A DNA stretch of 39,438 nt from Bacillota bacterium (GCA_030057655.1 JASGUQ010000030.1:1-39438); one strand, 5' to 3'. Shown: positions 15,746-23,131, counted from the stretch's first letter. Numbers and translations are program-made. Notes: generated by a model not told the origin, from the letters alone.

Positions 15746-15941
15746 GTTTTCCTCCAGTCGGTTCGTGGGGCCATAATCCCCCTTGTATTTTAAACCAAAG
15801 CCGCCCGCCCTCTTTCAGAGGGTTGTAAAATATAGGTCACGGATGTGTAAAATCTGATTGCACGGAAATAAGACAGGCATAAACAAGCCAAGGGCATGAA
15901 AAAATCTCCGGCAAAACTTGGCAAAATGTGCCGCACGGAAA
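15746..15941 (-). promoter_or_regulatory. Leader of the VWA-lipoprotein/XpaC/TelA operon
   Basis: 196 bases between the cytoplasmic VWA gene and the lipoprotein gene. It contains the palindrome CCCTCT-TTC-AGAGGG (15808-15822), TATATT-like and TAAAAT-like -10 candidates on the minus strand, and the decamer TGTAAAATCT at 15846-15855. No terminator with a T-run follows the VWA stop, so read-through from the AAA+/VWA pair is possible. No convincing -35 was found. Confidence 0.35.
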
Positions 15942-17657
15942 CTAAATTGACAAAAAAATCAGCTTCTTCGCTTTCTCGACGAGCTGGCCTGTGTCATTGA
16001 GGCGTTCGTATTGGTTGCCAAAGAGCTGATGCACGGTTTCGTGCGGCTCATCGGTGCCGCCAATGAGGGCGGCAATTTTAACGCCGGGTTGGCGCAACGC
16101 GTCAAGGCCCTGGGCGGCGTCCTCCAGCCCCTGCTTGCCGCCGTAAGGCTGGGAAAAGCCCCATGATGCCTTAAGCGGCCTTAAGTCATTGGGCGCCGCG
16201 TCAGTTAAAACAAGGATCAAGTGATCGTGGTATGGCCGCGCCGGCAAAAGAGCCTGCATGGCGCGGTAGGCCAAACCGTCGCGGTTCCACCCCAGGGCAT
16301 GGTAGCTGAAAAGCCTGTTGAGGTCGAGCGGCTCAAAAAAGTCCTTTAAAATCGTCAGGATCGTGTATTGCTGCAAGGTGCAGTACGCCGCAATTCTGAC
16401 CGGTATCGTGCAGCGCTCCAGGCTCTCCGCCAGGATGTAGGTCTGGATCGCGATGTCCTCCACCTGGCCAAGGCGCGAGGCGGAGGCGTCAAGCAGGAGG
16501 TCCACGCTGCGCTCGGCAGCCGGCACCTCGGTATGGCGGTTGAAAATTTTATCTTGCCCCGGGATCCTGGACCTGTAGGCAAGGCGTCCGTCAAGATTGC
16601 CATAGCGGCTGGGGCTGTGCCCGGGCGCCAGGTCTGTTGAAAGCATCAGCTGCAGGTAAGCAGAAAGGCGCTGCGTGCTTTGCCGGTAAAAAGCCTGGCG
16701 CATGCGATAGGCCTGAAAGGTGCGCTTTTTTTGCGTGACAGCGAGCTTCAAAAACAAGTCGCCGCTGTTCTTTTCTTCCGGATAATCCGAGCGCTGCCGG
16801 CAGATCCAAAGGCGGGAGCCCCTGTGCTGGTCGCGCGCGTATTTGTCTTCCAGCGCCAACTGCTCCCTTTCATCAAAAAGCGAGGGGCCAAATTCATAGG
16901 CAAGCCTTGCTCTTAAGCGCTCCTCTTCCCGTTTTGCGAAGGAAAACCACGGCGTCCTGAGGCCCTCCTCCGCGATCCGGCCCAATAAAAGCCCTGGTTT
17001 TTGAAGGCTGGTTGTGATGTTGGCCCGCTTGATAAAGGGCCGATTGATCCTTTGCCAGAAGTCCTGGAAGCGTTTTTCAAGCGCTGAGGGCTGGCGCTGT
17101 CCGGTTGGCATATGGAAGTGTGTTTCATAAAGCCGCAGCAGAGCATCACGAAATTCATTAAAATCAGGGGTCTTCTCAAAATGAAACGCCTCGAAAAAAA
17201 CGCGCGTCTTCGCCGACATGTTCGCCTGCGGCAAACCCAGGGCTTCAAGCGAATGCGCGCGCTTCAGCTCAAACAAAAACCAGTTGCGCAGGGCGAAGTC
17301 CCGCCGCCTGAGGTCCAGTTCCGGCTTTAAAAAGGACCTCGCGTTCTCTTGCCGGAGCACCTTTAAAGCCGGGCGCTCCTGCGCTTCTATGGGGTAGATG
17401 GCGCGCTCAATCGCAAGCCAGGTCAACTGATCCAGGAAGGGCAAGCGGTGGCTGTCCTTCCAGATGGAGAACAAATGATTTAAGTTCTCCCGTCCAAAGC
17501 GGTAATAAGCGCAGCCGACGATCAGATTCATGTAGAAATCAGGCTGCCCGCTGAGGTCATGGCTGACAAAACCGGGCGTAAAATCATAGGCATGGGCGCC
17601 TGCCCAGATCAGGTTGTCCACCCTTCTGTTATCGGCAAAGGCAAAAGACTCACCCAC
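15942..17657 (-). CDS. Cytoplasmic VWA-domain protein paired with MoxR ATPase
   Basis: 571 residues, no signal peptide or membrane helix. The N-terminal half is helical and rich in Arg/Leu with no recognised fold. The C-terminal roughly 190 residues form a VWA domain: VDLLLDASAS with MIDAS D390, then WNRDG (457-461) in place of the usual threonine loop, and D486 in LVLTDAAPND. This organisation resembles NorD/CobT/YehP-type VWA partners of MoxR ATPases, where the ATPase remodels or loads metal on a target. GTG start with AGAGG 8 bases upstream, 5 bases after the ATPase stop, so the pair is one operon. Target unknown; the neighbouring TelA/XpaC operon is the obvious candidate. Confidence 0.82.
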   Translation of the reverse strand: MGESFAFADNRRVDNLIWAGAHAYDFTPGFVSHDLSGQPDFYMNLIVGCAYYRFGRENLNHLFSIWKDSHRLPFLDQLTWLAIERAIYPIEAQERPALKVLRQENARSFLKPELDLRRRDFALRNWFLFELKRAHSLEALGLPQANMSAKTRVFFEAFHFEKTPDFNEFRDALLRLYETHFHMPTGQRQPSALEKRFQDFWQRINRPFIKRANITTSLQKPGLLLGRIAEEGLRTPWFSFAKREEERLRARLAYEFGPSLFDEREQLALEDKYARDQHRGSRLWICRQRSDYPEEKNSGDLFLKLAVTQKKRTFQAYRMRQAFYRQSTQRLSAYLQLMLSTDLAPGHSPSRYGNLDGRLAYRSRIPGQDKIFNRHTEVPAAERSVDLLLDASASRLGQVEDIAIQTYILAESLERCTIPVRIAAYCTLQQYTILTILKDFFEPLDLNRLFSYHALGWNRDGLAYRAMQALLPARPYHDHLILVLTDAAPNDLRPLKASWGFSQPYGGKQGLEDAAQGLDALRQPGVKIAALIGGTDEPHETVHQLFGNQYERLNDTGQLVEKAKKLIFLSI

Positions 17658-17662
17658 GGCAT

Positions 17663-18559
17663 TTACCTCTTGCGCGCGGAAGAAAAACGGGCGCGGATGA
17701 GGTCGTTGACCAGCTCGCGCTCATACGGGTCAAAGCACTTGTTGACAAGGCCCAGGTTCAGCGCGTCCGCCCGGTTCATGCCAAGCTCCATCATGTCAAA
17801 AGCGTCCAGCAAGCCGCGGAAATCAAGCGCGGAAGAGGAGATCTCGCCGCTTTCGACTTTCTTGCGGATGTCTTCAAAAAGCAGGGCGTAAGGGATGAGC
17901 TCACTCTGCGTGCGGCTTGGGAATTGCCGCTGCAAAAGGGTCATGGCGCGCTTCTGATCCAGCGGCGGCATCGCAATGACCGCAAAGCGCGAGAGCAGCG
18001 CCTCGTTTAAAGGGCGAGTACCCAGGTAGTCCTGGTTCATCGTCGCGATAAACCGCGTGGCAGGGTGCAGGCTGATGCGCTCATAGCCGGGCACGTCCAC
18101 CACCCTGCGGAAGTCAAGCACGGCATGGAGAACGGCGACCGCCTCGTTTTTTGCCATGTTGATCTCATCCAGCACACCAAACCCGCCGTGAACGGCGCAT
18201 TGATAGATGGGGCCGGGGCGGAACATCACGCTGCCCTCACGCAGCGTGTCTGATCCCATGAGCGTCATGGCGTCAATGTTCACATGAAAAGAAATGTCCC
18301 AGATCGGGCGGTTGAAAAGATAAGCAAGGTTCTGGGCAAGGACGTTTTTCCCCGTGGCCTTGTCCCCCACCAGGAGCAGGTTTTTGCCGGCAAGAAGGGC
18401 AAGGACCGAGGTCTCCCAGAGGTCCTGGCCCAAAAAAGCAAAGCAGGGCGGGGTCAGGCGCTTTTTGACCGCTTCTTCAAGCGGGTAGTCCGCCTGAAAG
18501 TCGGCAAGCATTTTTTGCGTGCGCTCTGTGAGTGTTTCAAAAGGGAAATCCGTTTTCAT
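17663..18559 (-). CDS. MoxR/NorQ-like AAA+ ATPase
   Basis: 298 residues. AAA+ core with P-loop GDKATGKN at residues 65-72, Walker B GVLDEIN at about 128-134, sensor 1 asparagine in ATMNQ (N175) and an arginine after LLSRF (R191), followed by a lid domain with the LDFRGLLDAFD block. The last P-loop position is asparagine instead of Ser/Thr, an unusual feature that may be normal in this subfamily. MoxR ATPases act as chaperones together with VWA proteins; here the VWA gene follows 5 bases downstream. The ATG at 18559 is preceded by AAAGG about 11 bases upstream. Confidence 0.85.
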   Translation of the reverse strand: MKTDFPFETLTERTQKMLADFQADYPLEEAVKKRLTPPCFAFLGQDLWETSVLALLAGKNLLLVGDKATGKNVLAQNLAYLFNRPIWDISFHVNIDAMTLMGSDTLREGSVMFRPGPIYQCAVHGGFGVLDEINMAKNEAVAVLHAVLDFRRVVDVPGYERISLHPATRFIATMNQDYLGTRPLNEALLSRFAVIAMPPLDQKRAMTLLQRQFPSRTQSELIPYALLFEDIRKKVESGEISSSALDFRGLLDAFDMMELGMNRADALNLGLVNKCFDPYERELVNDLIRARFSSARKR

Positions 18560-18601
18560 CCTGCTGCTTGCCTTTCTTCATCCGGGGGTTTGTTGATAAA
18601 T

Positions 18602-18607
18602 AATTAT
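18602..18607 (-). promoter_or_regulatory. Candidate -10 for the AAA+/VWA operon
   Basis: TATAAT on the minus strand, 43 bases before the ATPase start. No clear -35 lies upstream. The rest of 18560-18738 is AT-rich and shows no gene. Confidence 0.4.
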
Positions 18608-18738
18608 AAACTGAAAATTCCAAAAAACGCTCATGCCAATTGAAAGGAAGAAAGCTTCTTTTTACAGACATTCGCGTTTTCTATATACTACAAACGAAAC
18701 ATCTATGCAATCAATGTTTTGCATAACTTGTGCGCGTT

Positions 18739-18826
18739 TTATACTGACGCAAGGCTTTATCGCAACCATAGCGGCAGTGAATGGCAAAGCCGGCACGATG
18801 ATGCAATGAAATTTGGATCAGAATCA
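18739..18826. repeat. Dispersed palindromic repeat, copy b (short form)
   Basis: The left end TTATACTGACGCAA and the right end TTGGATCAGAATCA are imperfect inverted copies, and the left third aligns with copy c (GCAACCATAGCGGCAGTGAA against GCATCCAAAGCGGCGAGAGG). The centre is shortened to a GGC-AAA-GCC hairpin. It lies 17 bases behind the EFR1 stop codon. Confidence 0.55.
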
Positions 18827-18843
18827 AGCCGACAGCGTGCGTT

Positions 18844-19614
18844 TCATATCCCTTTCTGACTTGATTTGATGCGCGCGTTTTCCAGAAGGAATTTCTCCGG
18901 ATGGTAGCGTTCCTTGCCCACAGTGCCCTTGCCATGCTCTATGGCGGCCTGAGGGCAGCGGTGCAAACAGCGCAGGCAAAGGGCGCACTGCGGTTTGTCC
19001 CACCGGGGGTAACCGTTGATGAGGTGGATGGCCTGGCTTGGGCAATCCCTCTCGCATTTTCCGCATCCGACACACTTGTTAGTCGCGTAAAAACGCCGGG
19101 TTTGGCGGGCTCTGTCATACATGCCCTGGTAAATGGGCAGGGCCTTTGCCAGAAAAGAAGAGGTAGGGGCGCCACGTTTTTGCCGGATATCCTCCGCAAT
19201 CTCAGGAAGCCTGTTCAGGGCCGCCTGAACGGCCTTTTCTGCTACTTCTTTGCGCTGCACCCGATGCAGGGGGATGTAGTTGGTCGTCATAATCAAAGCG
19301 TGAACATACACTTCCTGAAACCCCAGGCCGCGCAGCTGCCTTGTGATGAAGGAAGCCCCCGCCCCCAAAGCCCCTCCGCAGGTCATGACCACATGCAGTT
19401 CCTTCCGGTTCAGCTCCTGATGCTTTTTCAGGAAGGACAAAACCAGGCTGGGCAGGGCCCAGAAGTAAAGGGGCGCGACCAGAATGAGCGTTTCACCGTC
19501 TTGCATTTTGGGCGGCGCGCCCTGTTCCAGGTTGTGGATCTGATCTTTTGTCAGTCCGGCAAGCTTTTCCGCGACCAGCCTGCTGTTTCCGGTTCCGCTG
19601 AAGTACAGGATCAT
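18844..19614 (-). CDS. EFR1-type flavodoxin-ferredoxin fusion
   Basis: 256 residues, cytoplasmic electron carrier. The N-terminal flavodoxin-like domain (FSGTGNSRLVAEKL, the FMN phosphate loop) covers about residues 1-150, and the C-terminus carries two 4Fe-4S clusters: CVGCGKCERDCP and CALCLRCLHRCP. This is the EFR1 family architecture, common in anaerobic Clostridia. An alternative reading as a decayed longer protein is not supported. GGAGG lies upstream of the ATG. It stands alone with an extended -10 promoter. Redox partners are unknown, but the next genes are also flavin proteins. Confidence 0.9.
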   Translation of the reverse strand: MILYFSGTGNSRLVAEKLAGLTKDQIHNLEQGAPPKMQDGETLILVAPLYFWALPSLVLSFLKKHQELNRKELHVVMTCGGALGAGASFITRQLRGLGFQEVYVHALIMTTNYIPLHRVQRKEVAEKAVQAALNRLPEIAEDIRQKRGAPTSSFLAKALPIYQGMYDRARQTRRFYATNKCVGCGKCERDCPSQAIHLINGYPRWDKPQCALCLRCLHRCPQAAIEHGKGTVGKERYHPEKFLLENARIKSSQKGI

Positions 19615-19646
19615 CCTCGCACCTCCTCCAAATTGAGTCCGGGACC

Positions 19647-19652
19647 ATTATA
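19647..19652 (-). promoter_or_regulatory. Extended -10 promoter for the EFR1 gene
   Basis: TGATATAAT on the minus strand (TG-n-TATAAT), 33 bases before the start; no clear -35. Confidence 0.55.
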
Positions 19653-19692
19653 TCAGCGTACAGGAATGCTTGTGTTCGCTTGATGTAAAATC

Positions 19693-19856
19693 TTATACTG
19701 ATGTAAAGCGTTATTGCATCCAAAGCGGCGAGAGGGTATGCCGTCCTGCAAGGAAGGAAATTGAAGGCGTAGCCTTAGCTACGTTGAGGTTGACTGACAC
19801 AGCAGGGTGGCATAAGATCCGGCGCAACGATACGATAACAATTGGAATCAGTATCA
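19693..19856. repeat. Dispersed palindromic repeat, copy c (complete form)
   Basis: A complete element of about 164 bases. Its ends TTATACTGATG and ATTGGAATCAGTATCA are imperfect inverted repeats. Inside, ATGCCGTCCTGC (19738-19749) pairs with GCAGGGTGGCAT (19802-19813) with two G-U pairs, and GCGTAGC (19767-19773) pairs with GCTACGT (19778-19784). The whole unit can fold as one long hairpin. Its right end covers the stop codon of the hydrolase remnant. Confidence 0.65.
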
Positions 19857-20078
19857 GTTCACCGCTTGCTCAATGTCCAGGATAAACTGATCCAGAGCGG
19901 CTTCCACCTCTTGCCCATGCCCCTGCATCAGATGCCCGCCAGTTTCAAACAGCAGCAATTGGCAGGTATGAAAGCGGGGCGCCGCCTTTTCCATGGCAGA
20001 CACGTCAATCAGCTTGTCATCCTTAGCGCCGATAATCAGCACAGGGCAGGCAATCTCTTCAATGTTGACATCATTTCG
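19854..20078 (-). pseudogene. Alpha/beta hydrolase, 5'-truncated remnant
   Basis: An open frame of about 75 codons without a proper start gives the C-terminal part of an alpha/beta hydrolase: NIEEIACPVLIIGAKDD with the conserved acidic residue, then LLLFETGGHLMQGHG with the catalytic-type histidine. The nucleophile region and the lid are missing; upstream in frame there is a stop (TAA at 20079-20081) and no further similarity. A short ORF from an internal ATG (20042) exists but would lack the active site. Probably a decayed gene left beside repeat copy c. Confidence 0.7.
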
Positions 20079-20122
20079 TTAAGATTTTACAAATCCAGCC
20101 CCTTTTCTTGCACCAAAATGCC

Positions 20123-20151
20123 TTGACGGGCAGGGCAAGTATCTTTATCCT
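20123..20151 (+). promoter_or_regulatory. Promoter of the FMN-binding/MarR operon
   Basis: TTGACG (20123-20128), a 17-bp spacer and TATCCT (20146-20151), 46 bases before the first start codon. Confidence 0.7.
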
Positions 20152-20160
20152 AACAACAAA

Positions 20161-20174
20161 GGTAACTTCTTACC
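20161..20174 (+). promoter_or_regulatory. Palindromic operator candidate for the MarR regulator
   Basis: GGTAA-CTTC-TTACC, a perfect 5+5 inverted repeat starting 10 bases after the -10 element, where a repressor would block initiation. The operon encodes a MarR protein two genes in, making autoregulation likely; inference only. Confidence 0.5.
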
Positions 20175-20196
20175 TAAAATAAGCCGGAGGTTGAAA

Positions 20197-20589
20197 ATGC
20201 GCGTCAAACATTTGGTTATCGGGCTTGTCATTCTGGTGCTGCTCGCTGGATTCGTGCTTTTCTTCATGATGGGGCAGAAAATCAACGAGCTGGAAAAGCA
20301 GGACTTCGCTCAGGTTGACATCGCCGGTTTGCCGGACGGCAGCTATCAGGGCAAGGCAGCTGCATTGCTGGTGACAGCGCAGGTTGAAGTTGTTGTTCAG
20401 GAGGGGCGCATCCGTCAAGTCAAGCTGCTGGAACACCGCCACGGGCCCGGTTACGGCGCTGAAAAGATTTTAGACAGCATTGTGGAGGCAAACAGCCCGG
20501 ATGTGGACTGCGTCACCGGCGCGACCGCCTCCAGCACGGTTGTGAAGTCAGCGGTGCTGGACGCGCTCAAAAGCGGATTGACGCCATGA
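20197..20589 (+). CDS. Membrane-anchored FMN-binding domain protein
   Basis: 130 residues. One N-terminal membrane helix (about 7-26) and an outward-facing FMN_bind domain with DGSYQGKA and the flavinylation motif TGATAS; T110 is the expected site for covalent FMN transfer by an ApbE enzyme (none is in the window). This is the fold of NqrC/RnfG and of small extracytosolic flavin carriers. The ATG at 20197 follows GGAGG by 7 bases; a TTG two codons earlier is unlikely. ATGA overlap with the MarR gene. Likely part of an extracytoplasmic electron-transfer route or a redox sensor. Confidence 0.88.
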   Translation: MRVKHLVIGLVILVLLAGFVLFFMMGQKINELEKQDFAQVDIAGLPDGSYQGKAAALLVTAQVEVVVQEGRIRQVKLLEHRHGPGYGAEKILDSIVEANSPDVDCVTGATASSTVVKSAVLDALKSGLTP

Positions 20590-21098
20590 ATAAAAAACCC
20601 GCGTCCACAAATATCGCCTCGCCTTCCCCCGATCTGAGCCACATCGAGGATCGCTACTATCTGTTTGGCATGCTGGCCGCTTTTGCCAACCGCATGCAAA
20701 CCGTGGGCGACACAGTGTTTGAAGAGGTAACCTGGAAACAATGGTTTGCCCTGCTGGGGGCCAATGTTTTGCAGCCTGATCCCTCCGTTTCCCAGGTAGC
20801 CGGCTTTATCGGCACCTCCCATCAAAACATGAAGCAGCTATTGCTGCGCTTGCAGACCGCCGGATTGGTATCCCTTGTAAAAGATAAAAGCGATCTGCGC
20901 CGGACTTTAATCAGGCTTACCCCGGAAGCCGGAGCCTTTGAAAATAAATACCGTGAAAAAAGCGGCCTGTTCATGGACGCCCTGTTTGAAGGGATCTCCG
21001 CTGAGGCCCTGGCCGCAGCGCGGCAGGTGATCCGTCAGCTGGACGAAAACCTGAGGGCGATTGAAAATGACACCAATCTGCGGGAGAGCAAGGCATGA
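20586..21098 (+). CDS. MarR family transcriptional regulator
   Basis: 170 residues, cytoplasmic winged-helix repressor. The recognisable core is WKQWFALLGANVL, SVSQVAGFIGTSHQNMKQLLLRLQTAGLVSLVKD (helix-turn-helix) and the wing DKSDLRRTLIRLTPEAG. A poorly conserved N-terminal tail of about 25 residues precedes it. Coupled by ATGA to the FMN-binding protein upstream and to a flavodoxin-like gene downstream. It probably controls this redox operon through the GGTAA-N4-TTACC palindrome. MarR proteins often respond to phenolics or oxidants; the ligand is not visible. Confidence 0.88.
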   Translation: MNKKPASTNIASPSPDLSHIEDRYYLFGMLAAFANRMQTVGDTVFEEVTWKQWFALLGANVLQPDPSVSQVAGFIGTSHQNMKQLLLRLQTAGLVSLVKDKSDLRRTLIRLTPEAGAFENKYREKSGLFMDALFEGISAEALAAARQVIRQLDENLRAIENDTNLRESKA

Positions 21099-21637
21099 TC
21101 GTGATTGTTTCAGACGACAGCAGGGAAAGGCTGGGCCTTGCGCTAAAAGAAGCAGTCACCCGGGCAGGGGCGCAGGCCGTTTATTTCGCCGCCAACACTT
21201 TAAGTATCAAGCCCTGCGCGGCCTGCGGCAGCTGCAGCGGGAAAACCTATGGCCGCTGCGTGATCCCGGATGACATGCAGCAGGTTTTGCCCAGGATCGC
21301 AGGGTGCCAAACGCTTGTGCTGGTGTCCCCCATCGTGTTTGGCGGGGTCAGCAGCCACATCAAAAAGGTGATGGACCGCATGGCCGCTGTCGGCGATCCG
21401 CGCTACCATGTGAGCGATGGGGAGCTGGTGAAAGGCATGACCGGGCAGGGCATGGGCTATTGCATGCTTGGCATCGGGGATGATCTAAGCGAAGCGGAGC
21501 AGGCTGCCTTCCTGTACCTGCACGCGGAAAACCGCAAGATCATGAGCGCCAGGGGGCGAGCTTTCATCCTTGAAAGCAGGCCGGAGGAAGCGCTGATCAA
21601 CAAGATCGCGCAGGAGATTACCCATGAGAAAATCTGA
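21095..21637 (+). CDS. Flavodoxin-like NAD(P)H oxidoreductase with cysteine cluster
   Basis: 180 residues with a flavodoxin/NADPH-dependent FMN reductase-like fold: a beta strand start, LVLVSPIVFGGVSSHIKKVMDR for FMN contact, and a cysteine-rich insert CAACGSCSGKTYGRC near residue 41, the position where iron-sulfur flavoproteins bind a cluster. ATGA overlap with the MarR gene and a 14-base overlap with the next gene. Likely a flavin reductase acting on quinone-, nitro- or metal substrates; the true substrate is unknown. Confidence 0.8.
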   Translation: MIVIVSDDSRERLGLALKEAVTRAGAQAVYFAANTLSIKPCAACGSCSGKTYGRCVIPDDMQQVLPRIAGCQTLVLVSPIVFGGVSSHIKKVMDRMAAVGDPRYHVSDGELVKGMTGQGMGYCMLGIGDDLSEAEQAAFLYLHAENRKIMSARGRAFILESRPEEALINKIAQEITHEKI

Positions 21638-22268
21638 CATCCTCCTCCTTTGTGCCAGCCCCCGGCGCATGGGCACCAGCGCCATGCTGCTCAAGCGCAT
21701 CCAGGCTGCCGCCGGCGGTGAAATCATCTATCTTCCCCAGAAGGGCAGCCTTCATGAAACGGTGCTGGCCATGCAACAGGCGGCAGTCATCGTGATCTCC
21801 GGGCCTTGCTACATCAACACCTGCCCGGCCAGGCTGATTGAATTGCTGGAAGAAGCGTCCCTTTCCGGCGGGTTTTCAGGGCAGAAATTATATGGCGTCA
21901 TCAACGGCGGCATGCCCTATGTTCACACGCACCGGCATGGCCTGACCTGCCTGCAGCTGTTCGCGGAAAAGAACAAGCTTGCCTGGCAGGGCGGCTTTGC
22001 GCTCGGGGGCGGCGCGATGCTGGACGGCAAGCCGCTTGAAAAGCACATGAGCCGCAAGAAAATCGTCCCGGCATTTGACCAGTTTATTCAGCACATCAAG
22101 GAGGGCAGCCCTTCGCCAGACAGCCTGTATGAGCAGGCGCAAACCCCGCCCGGCAGGATCATGACCCGGGTGTTCGCGAAGCTCTTGACCTTGATGGTGG
22201 TAAAACGCATCCAGAAATTCGGGCATGACCCGGAAGCGCCCAATTGGTACCTGCGCGGGCAGGAATAG
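21624..22268 (+). CDS. Flavodoxin family protein (NAD(P)H-dependent oxidoreductase-like)
   Basis: 214 residues. N-terminal DILLLCASPRRMGTSAMLL is the FMN phosphate-binding loop of the NADPH-dependent FMN reductase group; ISGPCYINTCPARLIELLEE and LYGVINGGMPY complete the fold. No iron-sulfur cysteine cluster of the usual type is seen. It overlaps the previous gene by 14 bases with a ribosome binding site inside it (AGGAG). Last gene of the MarR operon; no clear terminator follows before the convergent gene at 22346. Confidence 0.78.
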   Translation: MRKSDILLLCASPRRMGTSAMLLKRIQAAAGGEIIYLPQKGSLHETVLAMQQAAVIVISGPCYINTCPARLIELLEEASLSGGFSGQKLYGVINGGMPYVHTHRHGLTCLQLFAEKNKLAWQGGFALGGGAMLDGKPLEKHMSRKKIVPAFDQFIQHIKEGSPSPDSLYEQAQTPPGRIMTRVFAKLLTLMVVKRIQKFGHDPEAPNWYLRGQE

Positions 22269-22345
22269 GGTTTTCGCATTGTTATTTGATCAATTTTACA
22301 AAAATATAAGCAAGCGTTATTTGTCCATCATGGCGAAATCATCGT

Positions 22346-23086
22346 TCAATCTTTGCTCTTCCAGGGGAAATGGCCGTCCAGCCACCCTTCTTTCTGCCAG
22401 AACAGGTAATCGCTGGTGACAGGCTGGCCTTTCTTTTGCAGCATCTTGTGGATACCCTGATGACCAAAGGCCATGCCGCGATACAGCAGCTTTGTCATCA
22501 GCCCCGGAGAAGCGTCATGCTGCCTTCCAATCATTTTGCGGAGGGTTTCACCAATCTGCCGGTTCAGCTTTGTTTTCACCTTTTGTTCTACCAGGTCGTA
22601 ATCCGTCATGCCCAGGCGCGCTTTGACGCTGTACACGCACCGTACACCCCAGAAACGCAGGCTGTGCTTTAAAGGAAGCAGGGTGCTTTTGAAGCCCGCG
22701 CCTACGGATTGGTTGATGACCAGGGCTTGCTTGCCGATCATCCTGGGGCTGGGCTTGTGCACGATCCACCGGCTGCCGAAGTGATCCAGCAAAGCTTTCA
22801 ACTGCCCTGGAATGCTGAACACATAGGTAGGGGTGATGAACACCAGCAAATCGGCGTCCTCCATCGCCTGCCAGATGGGCAGCGTGGCCTTCAGGTGCGG
22901 GCAGGCGCTCATATCCTTAAAAAAACAGGCTTTACAGCCCAGGCAATAAGAAGGGCCGTCTTTGGGAAGAATGAACTGGTTGATCTGCGCCCCGGGGATT
23001 AAGCTGTGCGCCTGCTCCAAAAACGCTTCCCGGATACGGTCCGTGCAGCCCGGATTGGATACGGCCACGATCAGGCAGATGTTCAT
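22346..23086 (-). CDS. Iron-sulfur flavoprotein-like NAD(P)H-dependent oxidoreductase
   Basis: 246 residues. Flavodoxin-like fold with ICLIVAVSNPGCTD at the N-terminus, the cysteine motif CLGCKACFFKDMSACPH (about residues 48-64) and VFITPTYVFSIPGQLKALLDHFGSRW for FMN binding. This is the iron-sulfur flavoprotein pattern; a two-electron reductase of small organic or metal substrates is expected. AAGGAGG lies 5 bases before the ATG at 23086; the earlier in-frame ATG at 23101 belongs to the leader. It converges with the MarR operon and follows the CPBP gene on the same strand. Confidence 0.8.
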   Translation of the reverse strand: MNICLIVAVSNPGCTDRIREAFLEQAHSLIPGAQINQFILPKDGPSYCLGCKACFFKDMSACPHLKATLPIWQAMEDADLLVFITPTYVFSIPGQLKALLDHFGSRWIVHKPSPRMIGKQALVINQSVGAGFKSTLLPLKHSLRFWGVRCVYSVKARLGMTDYDLVEQKVKTKLNRQIGETLRKMIGRQHDASPGLMTKLLYRGMAFGHQGIHKMLQKKGQPVTSDYLFWQKEGWLDGHFPWKSKD

Positions 23087-23105
23087 TAAAACCTCCTTCA
23101 TGAAT

Positions 23106-23131
23106 CAGCGCTGCGTATGCTTGCAGCGCTG
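23106..23131. other. Intergenic hairpin
   Basis: CAGCGCTGC/GCAGCGCTG, a perfect 9-bp stem with an 8-base loop between the CPBP stop and the flavoprotein start. Its T-rich side is on the plus strand (TTTGTTT), so it is not a clear terminator for the minus-strand genes. Confidence 0.45.

Noticed and set aside
18901-19683. Plus-strand frame of 260 codons opposite the EFR1 gene
   Set aside because: The minus strand shows two complete 4Fe-4S motifs and a flavodoxin loop; the shadow has none.
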